DNA of 64,000 nt from Polyporus tsugae (Eukaryota; Basidiomycota; Agaricomycetes; Polyporales; Polyporaceae): NCBI GenBank assembly GCA_024305745.1, contig JAHRBS010000014.1:2673501-2737500 (forward strand), in the 5' to 3' direction. The position numbers and the translations under genes are program-made. The notes beneath the pieces were generated by a model. The model did no database searches and was not told the DNA's origin. It worked only from the letters and a program-made list of their open reading frames with translations. Below, in pieces: positions 23,306 to 32,817 of this stretch (within the stretch, counting starts at the first letter, position 1; the number at the start of each line of letters is the position of its first letter).

Positions 23306-24322
23306 ATGTCTATGTCCACACAACTTGCGACTTCCTCCCCCGAGCAGTGCTCCCCATGGATTCCCCCAGAGCTTATCTCTCACATCCTCGTCAACCTCTG
23401 GGAAGCACCTCACCCAGCACAGGATCGATTGGCTTTGCTGAAGAACGTCGCCCTGGTCAACCGCACTTGGCTCACACTCATCGCTCGCATCGCCTCTCGC
23501 GACGTCCACCTCTCTAAATATCAGAAGGCAAAAGGCTTTTTTCGACTCCTTCCCCAACGCTCACGCACACAAGAGCCGGGCGACCTGTTCACCATGGAGG
23601 CAAAACAAGTTGCTAACCACACCTGTCGGTCCATCACCTTTCACGTCGACGGGAGCATCCAGCCGTCTGTTCCCGAGGACGACATCCCCATGGTAATTAC
23701 GATAGTCCTGTACGAGGTTGCTAGACGCCACCACCTCCCTAACCTCCGACACATCTCCATCTCGTACACGGACTGGGAGTGGAACGACATATTTTTGACG
23801 TTCTTCGTGGTGGGGCTCCCGCGGCACGTCACGCACCTCTCCCTCGACTACTCGTTCACGGCTGCCACCGCGGAGGTGCCACCGTTCGACTTTTCCGGGG
23901 CGATGCGGTGGATTAATACGCGGCACGGCATCATTGTTCCGAACCTCCGCCATCTCTCGTTGTCCGGCGTGCCGACCGCGTTTGCGGTGGCCATGCTCCA
24001 CGCATGCCTGAACGTCGAGACGCTCGAGATCACGCACCCGACAGAATTGTCCACGCTTGCGCCGCTCCCCCCGGCCGTTCGCACTCTGGTTCTGCGCCAT
24101 CCGGGCGTCACCTTGTCGAAGGGAAAGATGGCGTCGTGGACGTTGCCCCCCGCGCTGGATGGCGGGCTCTTTCCCAGCGGCGGTAGTACGAAGCCACCGC
24201 GGATCGTCGTCCGATCGGGCACCCCCGAGCCCGAGTCGTTCATCGAGCTGAGACGCAGTTGCCAGCGTTTCAATGTCGACCTTGTATACGATCGTGATGA
24301 TGTTCGCAGCCCGTCATCTTAG
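23306..24322 (+). CDS. F-box-3: intact F-box-like/LRR protein (338 aa)
   Basis: A single uninterrupted frame. Residues about 16-60 form the F-box-like region (SPWIPPELISHILVNLWE, then LLKNVALVNRTWLTLIARIA), a pattern common in basidiomycete F-box-like proteins. The rest has regularly spaced leucine-rich strands: LPNLRHISISYTDW, HVTHLSLDYSFT, PNLRHLSLSGV, LNVETLEITHP and VRTLVLRHPGV. Such proteins recruit substrates to SCF ubiquitin ligases through the LRR part. It is the only intact member of the three neighbouring copies. The start is set by alignment with F-box-2 (AAATGTCT context). Substrate unknown. Confidence 0.8.
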   Translation: MSMSTQLATSSPEQCSPWIPPELISHILVNLWEAPHPAQDRLALLKNVALVNRTWLTLIARIASRDVHLSKYQKAKGFFRLLPQRSRTQEPGDLFTMEAKQVANHTCRSITFHVDGSIQPSVPEDDIPMVITIVLYEVARRHHLPNLRHISISYTDWEWNDIFLTFFVVGLPRHVTHLSLDYSFTAATAEVPPFDFSGAMRWINTRHGIIVPNLRHLSLSGVPTAFAVAMLHACLNVETLEITHPTELSTLAPLPPAVRTLVLRHPGVTLSKGKMASWTLPPALDGGLFPSGGSTKPPRIVVRSGTPEPESFIELRRSCQRFNVDLVYDRDDVRSPSS

Positions 24323-24920
24323 CATGGGCGGGAATTGGACCGTTTTTTCTTTCGGTGAATCGGCGAATCGTATAATGTACTAGTAATAAGCGGCCTTGTG
24401 AGCAATTCATTACCTGTTCCCTGCTCACAACCGATAGAATCCGGACAAAAGTAGCATGCAACCAGTGACCTTCCCTTCTCTCATATGCATGGACAACATG
24501 GTGCAGACTGTACGGCGAGTCGGCAGACGACGGAGTACACGGACGACAGATCGTCCACGAGTTTCGATGTACGTTCCGACGAACTGATAACAACGCTACA
24601 ATAAATCCATAATTTGTTCTCCACCTCCACGGAGTTGGTGTGCGATAGTATACAGAGGGTCGGGTAACAAGAAACATCGTGGGCGGAGATATACGCCGCC
24701 GCAGAATGCAATGCAACAGGTCCGACAAGATGGTTGTGCGGGTACAATGTCCGTGTGTGTATCAACTTGAAAAACCTAGTCCAAACAACGTCATAGCCAA
24801 AATGCGTAGGAGCCATTCGTCTAGGAGCAGCAACACATAACAGCGCCCCTCGCCTACAGTGACGTAGGTTCGCCGACAGAGTCCAGCTTGAATCGCAGCC
24901 GTGCAAGCAGGACACCATCT
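24323..24920. other. Gene-poor intergenic region
   Basis: No recognisable coding segment. It should contain the 3' region of F-box-3. Overlapping short frames on both strands share no motif with the gene families of this window. Confidence 0.35.
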
Positions 24921-25255
24921 CACTTCTTACCGGGCTTCTCATACGTCGAGACCTTCCACGCCCACTGTATTTTCCCGACGGGCTCCTCGTACTTTGGGCC
25001 ACCGGGGAAGAGGTCGAGAGGTCAGAAGAAAAGCCGAATTCGACCTGGCAGGGCTGGCGTGTGCGTGCCGCCAACTCGACGTGACGTTGAAGTCGACTTG
25101 GCCATCAGGGTGCTCGTGGCTCACGAAGAACGCGTAATCCTGCCAGTGTGCCTCGAGCGTCCCGATGACTGCGAGCATAACGGTCAGCGGATGGGTCATC
25201 CGGGATATGGCGACGGGGACGAACGACGTACAAGTCCTCCTTCGAACAGCCGCTC
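24921..25255 (-). other. Unrecognised protein-like fragment
   Basis: On the minus strand, SRMTHPLTVMLAVIGTLEAH and YAFFVSHEHPDGQVDFNVTS (about 25205-25085) read as globular protein. After a possible intron, YEEPVGKIQWAWKVSTYEKP (about 24995-24930) follows and ends at a stop. Frames differ, so an intron or a frameshift is needed. I do not recognise the family. It may be the remnant of a small gene next to HNH-5. Confidence 0.3.
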
Positions 25256-25270
25256 GCGTCCTGGTGTGCT

Positions 25271-25492
25271 TCACATCCCCGCACATACACTTCGCCCCTC
25301 CCGCCGCACGATCACAGCCTCCCAAAACGCGTCCACGCTCGCACCAGGAGCGCGCTCTGCCTCCGGTCCCCCCAGCCAGCAGAAGATCGCATCGAGCAGC
25401 ACCGCTGAGATGGCACCCGCCCGCGAGCGCAGCGTGCATGCGGTGTGTACGTTACAGGGTGAGGCTCCATCCCGATTCCGTGCGAGGCCCAT
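25271..25492 (-). pseudogene. HNH-5: C-terminal relic of an HNH-family gene
   Basis: AVLLDAIFCWLGGPEAERAP and DAFWEAVIV match the C-terminal domain of HNH-8 (AVVLFDAISLGLGELKAQRV, GAFWEAVVV). An overlapping frame still reads MHAALAGGCHLSGAA, the preceding family block, so a frameshift separates the two. No exons 1-4 were found upstream (25500-25790). It is a solo 3' relic. Confidence 0.55.
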
Positions 25493-25791
25493 ACCCTACT
25501 AACGGTCGTGAGTTGGTTCACGCACGCCTTCATTGTCATCACATGTGCCGGACTGGATGGACGAGTTGTACTACATTTATCAGTAGCCTGTATGCGTGGG
25601 ATATATACGGCGAGAAGGAGCGGATCCAGAAAAGGACACACCTCTAAAGAACTAGAACTTGACCTCCCGGGCCGTTATAATCATCCAACCTGGATTTGGA
25701 CTGGCGCTGAGCGCGCATGAAGGTGGTGTCGTCCGTGAACGTCTGAACCATTAAACGAATTCATACAGTGCTACGATCCTCCTCAGCCGAG

Positions 25792-27304
25792 TTACTGGGC
25801 CGCATGACCTGCCACCGCGCCAGCGGAATGCCTCAGCGCCTCGACAGCCTGCCGCAGCTCCACCTCCAGACACACCTCTGGCCCCTCATACTCGACGACA
25901 GACCTCCAGAACGCGCTGCCTCTCGACGCCGGGTAGACAGACCGGCCTGCACCGCGGAACAGCCGAGGGAGGCTGTAGGTCAGGAAGCCGAACGCGTCGA
26001 CGGCGCCGCTCCGGTGGAGCACGCCGGTGAGCGCAGCATGCATCCGGAGCAGCTCGCGGTCGGGGAGTTCCACGCCCGCCCCGCTGTGGTCGACGAACGC
26101 GACGTGGCTCGTTACGTGTCGACAGCTCGCGTCCCAGGACGGCATGTAATTCTTGATCTCGTAGCGATTTGGCGTCTATACGTGTGTGCCCATTAGCGAG
26201 TCGTCGGAACCGCGGTAGTGGAGGCGATTTTACCGACCTCAGTGGGGTGCAGGCACCACAGCAGCTGGCTGAACGCATTCTCGGCCGATCCATTCACAAA
26301 TAGCATGTTTGGAGGACCTTCTGCCTTTTCGATGAGCGTGGTGTCGTCGATCGCACAAAACCGTTTCAGGACGCCGAGTATGATATCCTGCTAGGAGGGC
26401 AAATGCTGGGAAACACGGTCAGGGTACGGATCGCTGATGGATCCGGATGGCCTTGTGCGACGCACCTGGTCCGACTGGAATTCGCGGTCTTTGGAAGCGT
26501 CGTCTGCCCACAGTTCGGCTGGAATGATGGACACGGTGTAACAAAATACGACTCGTGCACCCGCCGGGACAGGCCGGCCGCGGTAATAGGCCCGGGAATC
26601 GAGACCGCCAGACATGAAGCAGCGGTAATCGTCGCGCGCCATCACCTGGGTGCGGTGAACACTGAAGGACGAGGGGGTGAGGATCAAGAAAGGCTCCTCA
26701 CCTGCTCTTTCCTACGACGACGGTGATCTCTTGCTATGCTTTCGGCGGTCGGCGTCTCATCACCACAGGCTTCCGGTAGAGCATCCCTTTCCCTAGGACG
26801 GTCTTCGCTTCCATGAGCATAGACTGGGTAGGGTACGGTCAGTCATCGATACGTACACGCTCCACGCTCCAAGCGTGCTGAAGACTCACATGGCCAAAGG
26901 AGGAACGCCGTCCAGGTCGACGAGAGCTGATGAAGTCCTTGCGCCAACAAGTTCGCCCGCTCTTCCGGGCCAGCGGCTCCATCAGCTCGCGCAGCATGCT
27001 CGCCACACACGCAGATGGCAGCAGAGACGTACCGTCTGCCTGCCACCAATCCAAGCTCGTCCGCAACCTGATACATGACGTGGAAGAGCTTCGGTGTTGT
27101 GAAGGGGGGACGATGAGGAAATGCTTTGTGGATGCGTTCTGCCCATGCGGGCCCGCGGTTCACCTGGACGGTGTTTGTTCCGTCGAAGACCTCGAGGTAT
27201 CGTTGCGCGCGAGAGTGCAGAGCGCGGTCAGGGATTGTGGCATCCTGGATGAGGTTGTCGACAGCTTCGGTGAAATCTGTGGTCAAGGTGTGTGGGAGGG
27301 CCAT
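25792..27304 (-). CDS. HNH-6: intact HNH-family protein lacking both catalytic His (417 aa)
   Basis: Five exons: 27304-26890, 26823-26702, 26645-26466, 26390-26238 and 26175-25792. They sum to 1254 nt with phases 1,0,0,0 and GT-AG junctions. The start at 27304 was chosen by alignment with HNH-9; an in-frame ATG at 27415 would add 37 residues with a hydrophobic stretch. The N-terminal domain has GRRYVSAAICVCGEHAA and WTAFLLWP. The exon 2 linker is charged and ends HRRRRKEQ. Exon 3 has RDDYRCFMSGGLDSR, but VVFCYTVSIIPAELW puts Tyr at the first His (TAC, one C-to-T change from CAC). Exon 4 keeps Asn (PPNMLFV) and has Asn where the last His should be (SAENAFSQLLWCLHPTE). It is probably folded but not a nuclease. 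Confidence 0.85.
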
Positions 27305-27696
27305 CTGACGGTACCTCGGAGTTGGATGGTAACCAGTGGCCAATGCGTGAATGATGGGGGAAGAAAGAAAGAGAGGACCCAGAGAAAGCAGCCTCAAGTT
27401 CGAGTTCAAGTTCAAGTTACCATATGCGCTGGCTTATGTAAGGCTCCAACCGCGCCACCGCCCCGCCGCCCCGCCGTCCACCGTACTACTGACGAATACA
27501 ACTCCAAGTCCTTGAAATCGGACTGACTCATCAATGCCTGCCATACGGCATTATGTGTATCAGGGACGAACTTGTTAGTTCACCGCTGGACGTACAGCCC
27601 CACACTGGCACTGGTATTCCGAGTCAAGTTCTCCGAGACGTACTAAATGTTACACAGATCAAGAAATTCGTTATTACAAGCACGGAAATTGCTCAG

Positions 27697-29589
27697 CTAC
27701 TGGGAGATAGTAGGCCACATCCCCGCAACCGATTCCCATAACTCTTGCACCTCGGGGTCCATCACCTCTTTCAAGAAGGCTTCCCCATCGGCACTCGGAA
27801 CCGGCGGGTTACCAGGACCCCGGCGATCCATGATCAACTCGAAAACGCCTGCAGCACCGCTCATCCGGAGGACACCCGTCAACGCAGCATGAAGCCGTAG
27901 CAATTCTGGGTCGGGGAGACTCACGGATATCGCTTCACGAGGATGCTTTGGGGGCCGTAGCGTTCGCGTTGCGCCCGGCTCGGACGGCCCCGCCTGAGGG
28001 GCCGCTGCGACGGCGTCCTCGATAGTATGATCTTCGAACGTTATGTATGCCGGAACGGGATAGGTGTACATGTAGGTGAGGATAGGATCGTATTCCTTCA
28101 CCTCATAGCGGTTCGGAGTCTGTAGAACAATATATTAAGACCTCGCGCCTCAGAACGTACGGACCGGCGGAAGGAAATACAGACTGTAGTGGGTTTCAAA
28201 CACCAAAGGAAGCTGTCGAATGTCTCATGGAAGTGATGGATAAGCGAGATCGCATTCTCTGGCCTATCCATGAAATCCATGTCATCGAGATACTTAGGGT
28301 CCAATCGACAGTAGTGCCGCAGGAGCTCGAAAGTGACAGCCACTGAGCGGAACTACAGATCAAATGAGAATTCCTTTCCTACAATGCCATTAACATAGGT
28401 CGGAAACACACCTTATCGTGGGCCTTTGCTTTGTCACTACTGCTGCTGTACACCGCGACCGAACGTTTGAAAATATGGGCAACTTCCAACGGCTCGGCGC
28501 GCACCACCTAGCTTAGCCGGCTGCCAGCATTGATGCGTGCCGCATATTCCTTTCGATCGAATGAACTGGTCAATATGCATCTATACCCGTCACGCTGGAG
28601 TACCTGTGCACTCAAAATCAGCCAAAAAACACAAAAACTGCAAGTTATACGTACTTGGTCTCGCAGAGCACCCTTACGATTCTCACTCAACCCTTCATCC
28701 ATCAGAGAAGCGGTCTCCGACCTCATCGGGGTGGCGTTTGACGAAATTTCGTGTACAGAAAGTATTGTGTTATGCTGCTGGGCAAAGACTAGAGGTGTGT
28801 GGCCCTTCTCAGTATCGTTTTGTAGAATATCGGATAGAGGATGAACGTACACGGCCATAGTAAGAATGCCGCCCAAGTCGAAGCCAGCCTTTGCAAACGC
28901 TGTGCAAGGTCTAGCTCTCTCTGTTCAGCCTCCTTGGCCTGTATCGCACAGGCGCAAGCAGCAGCCACGACGTATCGCTGGCCATCTTCGATCTTGAGGT
29001 CGTCGGCAGTGTCGTACATGGCCTTGAAGAGCCTCCGCACCGTGAATTGCTGGAACATAGGCTGTACAGCCCCGTGTTGCGAGACACGCTGGACCCACTC
29101 AGGAGTGTCGAGGGGAGAGTAGAGCGGATTGTCGAAGATCGTGAGGTGCTTCTGCGCTTGAACATACATGTTTTTAGTCCTGTGCTCCTCGGCTTTGCTT
29201 TCGAGGATTTCCTTAACCACGTTCCCCAACACCGAATAATCCTCCAGTGCGGAAAAGCCGTAGCTCCGGGTGGACTCCGGAGAAGACGCAACACTGGAGG
29301 GCGAAAGAGTCAGACCGGGGACACCCCTGGCGTTCCCAGTCTGAGGAGTCTGAGGACGAGGGACCTGAGACTGCGCGAGTCGCTCTGAGTCGGAGGAGGA
29401 CAGGCTAGTGAGGCTCGACTCGCTTCCGGTCTTGGAGATCACGGAGGGATTGCGAGCGTGGGCAGGCAGAGCGGGGGGAGGAGGAGCATGGGACTGCGAG
29501 CGTGGCTGGGAGTTGGATGAGGACAAACTGGTGAGGCTCGACTCGCTTCCATTCGAGGTGGCGGAAGGGTTTCGGGCATGGGTGGGCAT
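27697..29589 (-). pseudogene. HNH-7: full-length HNH gene with one in-frame TAG
   Basis: Five exons: 29589-28851, 28788-28655, 28603-28412, 28352-28185 and 28119-27697. They sum to 1656 nt, phases 1,0,0,0. It has an extra N-terminal extension of about 100 residues, rich in Ser, with an internal duplication (HARNPS...GSESSLTSLSSS twice). The core is the most canonical with HNH-1: QRDGYRCILTS, then PLEVAHIFKRSVAV, then PENAISLIHHFHETFDSF. The only lesion seen is TAG at 28508-28510 in exon 3, between the Cys and the first His. Either this is a recent null allele or the codon is bypassed; a GT-AG intron removing it would break the frame pattern shared by the family. Exon 5 ends LWESVAGMWPTISQ. 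Confidence 0.8.
29412..29589 (-). repeat. Internal duplication in the HNH-7 N-terminal extension
   Basis: Two copies of a segment encoding HARNPSxxS, GSESSLTSLSSS and then a polar stretch, about 90 nt each. The Ser-rich composition suggests a disordered, possibly phosphorylated tail. No other family member here has it. Confidence 0.65.
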
Positions 29590-30476
29590 CGTCGCTGCAA
29601 TAGGAGTTTCGGGCGATAGGATGCTTGGAGTAGTGGATGGAGGAACGGGGATGGTGGCTCCTCAGCGAGGATGTCGCGGTATTTATGCCCGCCGAAGACC
29701 GTCCATAATCTTCCATGAGAGTTGTCGTGGCGCCCTGGTACTTGGGTCCCAGTGCCCTTGTCCGACTCCTCCCGCACAATAATCGATAGATCGTGACGAT
29801 ACAATTGTTGTGAGGGAACTTCGGCGGGCGGCGGTAACTAGATAATCAGTGGGTCCTGATCAGATATACGAGGAGTAAGGGGCAGAAGACAACAAATACC
29901 ATAACGTTGAGATTCGCCACAGCGGTGGCATTGGAGATGTTAATCCAATGTTGCATTGCGCCTCGCCATGGTATATTCAAGAGGTTAACAGTATCAAAGC
30001 CGTCATACTACGCGAGGCACCAATTTTCTAGGATGACAACTTACAAGGAGGCAGGGATCCACAGGTGGCGATGTAGACGGATTTTCCGACCTCCCCGAGG
30101 ATCTGATCATCTGAGCGCGCCCCGCGCCCGTGTTCGGAGTCCGACAACCCACACTGGGTAGGAGTCGTCAGGCCGGGTATAAGTAATTCCATCCACACTG
30201 TCACTCGGACTCTGTTGTTGAATCGTATGAAAGACGATCAGAGAACACGCACATGTGCAGGGCAAGAATTTTCAATATCCACCTGTCGATGAGTCGCCTG
30301 CACAACAGGGACGTGTTAAATATCTGAAGTTCCGTGTTTCGCAGGTTCGATGCGTATACGAATCTGATGCCTGGATGGCGGCGACCGATCACGCTATTGT
30401 GGCGAAGAGAAGGAAGGGTTTCCGAATGCGGCTGGACCTTGCGCACTCGACCAACACATCGTGTCACAGGACTTTC
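29590..30476. other. Upstream region of HNH-7, no supportable gene
   Basis: Should contain the HNH-7 promoter. No convincing TATA box, repeat or coding segment was seen. Confidence 0.35.
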
Positions 30477-30821
30477 TCAATTGATATATATTAGTTCCTC
30501 TGATGGAACCATGTCCCCTAGCGTGGTGCGCCGCCCACGCCAGTCCCCGTAGGGTACTTCGCCCTGCTCGCCCCCCTTCGAGGTCGCCGCTTGCAAATTG
30601 TACCCGCTGCTCACACTCAATGGCAACGCAGGGTGCTGATAGACCCGGGTAGAGCATGATGAGATAAAGTCTCCGGTCATGACAAGAGCTGCAAACAGCC
30701 CAATTAGGGTCAAAAGGACTCTGAATAGGCTGTTGCGGTGCGTGGACTGAACGGGTAGACTATCCGAGTGTCCTCGCTGGTCGAACAGGATGGATATGGT
30801 GTACAAAGAGAGGAAGGGAAG
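30477..30821 (-). pseudogene. Unrecognised ORF fragment with one membrane segment, cut by Ty3 element 1
   Basis: The minus-strand frame that enters from the element continues to a stop at 30477. Its non-element part has a clear hydrophobic segment (LFRVLLTLIGLFAALVM, about 30735-30685) after a basic stretch, then a polar tail with GEVPYGDWRGRR. The element inserted at 30821/30822 would separate it from upstream sequence beyond 39974, where about 15 residues stay open in the joined frame. I do not recognise the protein. It could also be a chance frame. Confidence 0.3.
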
Positions 30822-31291
30822 TGTCACGATACAATTTTCACGATCACATGATCCCAGAAACCACGAGACATAGGAGTCACGGAAACCAGTACAATACAAT
30901 ATCTCCGACCATTCCGATGATCAGATGGACTGAGCCAGGATCGAGCCAGACCCGTCTCTCATTACTCATACGAACTCTGTTACAAACCTTAGCAAAGACC
31001 CCAGTAACAACACCAGACCCCGGATACTAGACCAGGTCCATGACCCTCACAAACTGAATAGTACATGACTCTCTGTACTAGACAGAAACCTATATAAACC
31101 CGGAAGTCAGGTTAGGGGAGACCCTAACTTCTGACTTAGCAGCATTAACTGGCAGTTTACTCTTTGCTAGAGCTCATCCTCTACTACAACCAGTAGTATT
31201 GGAAGACACCAGACTACAACCACCCTCAAAGCTTCTCACCGCAGCACCTCCAAGTGCGCGTCTAGGACTAGCGCCTAGGTGAGTCGTGACA
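30822..31291 (+). repeat. 5' LTR of element 1
   Basis: 470 bp. A TATATAAA box at 31091-31098 is the likely promoter. Transcription would start about 30 bp downstream, near 31126, where AACTTCTGACTTA begins; this is complementary to the sequence just after the LTR. Confidence 0.9.
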
Positions 31292-31292
31292 T

Positions 31293-31305
31293 TAAGTCAG
31301 AAGTT
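31293..31305 (+). promoter_or_regulatory. Self-priming primer-binding site of element 1
   Basis: TAAGTCAGAAGTT lies one base after the LTR. It is an exact 13-nt complement of AACTTCTGACTTA at 31126-31138 in the LTR, the predicted 5' end of the transcript. There is no TGG expected of a tRNA primer site. Tf1 of fission yeast and sushi-type elements are known to prime reverse transcription from the folded 5' end of their own RNA; this arrangement matches that mechanism. Element 2 has the same site at 59785-59797. Confidence 0.7.
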
Positions 31306-31534
31306 CAACCCTGCAACGAATGAGCTCTTACTCGTCGCGCCCTGTCTAAGACTGATCATCACTGATGGTTGTCAAAGTACCGACTGCGCGTCGGTTAAAA
31401 CACTTACACCTTTTATTTTTGAAACTTAGAACTGAAATACGGTAGAAAGATCGGTCTGTAACTCTGACACCCTTCCAAAGAAGGACATCCCGACGGTCGC
31501 CTAGCTAGCACATTGCAACAGGGAACCTTACGAC

Positions 31535-32574
31535 ATGGCCGAAGAATACCCCCAACTTTCCATCATTACGTATAACTCTACACCCCGTACTAGACTCATG
31601 TACTCAGTAGGATGGGTTCTATCCTCTACGGAGTATGCACTTCTCAACCATGGTCGAGGCACAATCTGGGACTTCGAACTGCAGAACCCGTTCCTGATTT
31701 ACTCACCATCCAGACCGAATGGACTCTCTCGCCTAGTCATCACACTCACTGACGATGGGAGATCAAACCTAGAGGCAATCTGTCAACTCACTCGAGCCGA
31801 GTTCGCAATCGCCTTACGTGGCCTACACCCACTCACTCGGCACTGGTTCCGATTCACCGGCGAGTTACTCCCTATCTGATCCATCCAATGTCGAGAAAAT
31901 CCGGCTCCAGCTCCACAACCGGAACCCTGTCCAGACCGACCCACACTACCCTCACTTCGAAACTTGTTCCCAGATCAATTCCACTAGACAGCTGACCAAC
32001 ACGGACCGGTCTTTAAGTAGATTCGCTCTCACTGGTTGCTGCATGACTTGTTCAAAACCCCACGCATCCAGGTCATCAGATCCGTGCAGAATCCCGATGG
32101 GACCCCATCCATTCAGTACACTCAGTCATCCATCCGTTTCTATCGCTCATCACTCAGCACAGCTGACGAATTCGGCGTGATTTGTTATGCTCACCACATT
32201 CCTCAAAAAGCTATATACGAAGCTGCAGCACCACAGTACCGCAGCAATCCACTCTCTGCTCTCCTCTCCACATGGTCATGGTCATCTTCAGCGACTACAC
32301 CATTACTGTTCCCACCGAGTTCAACACCTTTCACTTCACCTTCTTCGCAGACGACACTGACGCCAACCACGAAACCCTCATCCGCATCACCCAATCACCT
32401 CGAATTGTCAAGACCACTGTCCACACCGCCCTACAATGCGAGTTCTCCAATGCCTACGAGTACTTGTGGTTTGACGGTGTGTTTGTCCCTTTCCACAAGT
32501 ACCCCGATCTCGCCGACATCATCTCCGACGTTGCCATTTGCTACCACCGCACTCGCTCCTCTCACCATCACTAA
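31535..32574 (+). pseudogene. Accessory ORF of element 1, upstream of gag
   Basis: A frame from 31535 reads as protein (YNSTPRTRLMYSVGWVLSS, FELQNPFLIYSPSRPNG, then after three stops LHDLFKTPRIQVIRSVQNP). It passes, by frameshift or intron near 32270, into FSDYTITVPTEFNTFHFTFF and YLWFDGVFVPFHKYPDL, ending at 32574. The stops are TGA, TAG and TAG. I recognise no gag, protease or envelope motif. Ty3 elements normally begin with gag, so this extra coding capacity is unusual. Confidence 0.5.
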
Positions 32575-32817
32575 GTCGACTCTAATCCGATTATAGCGCA
32601 ACCCGACTGCATTATAATTAGGTCGGCTCAATAGCCTCCACAGACCAGGACTTCTTTAGTTATAGTCAGTACCTTCTCGACTCATACCCCACAACCCAGA
32701 CTCGGGGTTTTCCCACATCCTTTAGTTTCATAAGTGCTAGCCCGTCATTTTCGACAAGCACTTTATATCATTGTAGTCTTGTGACCTGACCGCCACTGTA
32801 CCCACAGTTCTAGGCAA

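Noticed and set aside
24921..25255. Naming the unrecognised fragment as a lectin or aegerolysin
   Set aside because: Only loose resemblance in composition; no diagnostic motif could be seen.
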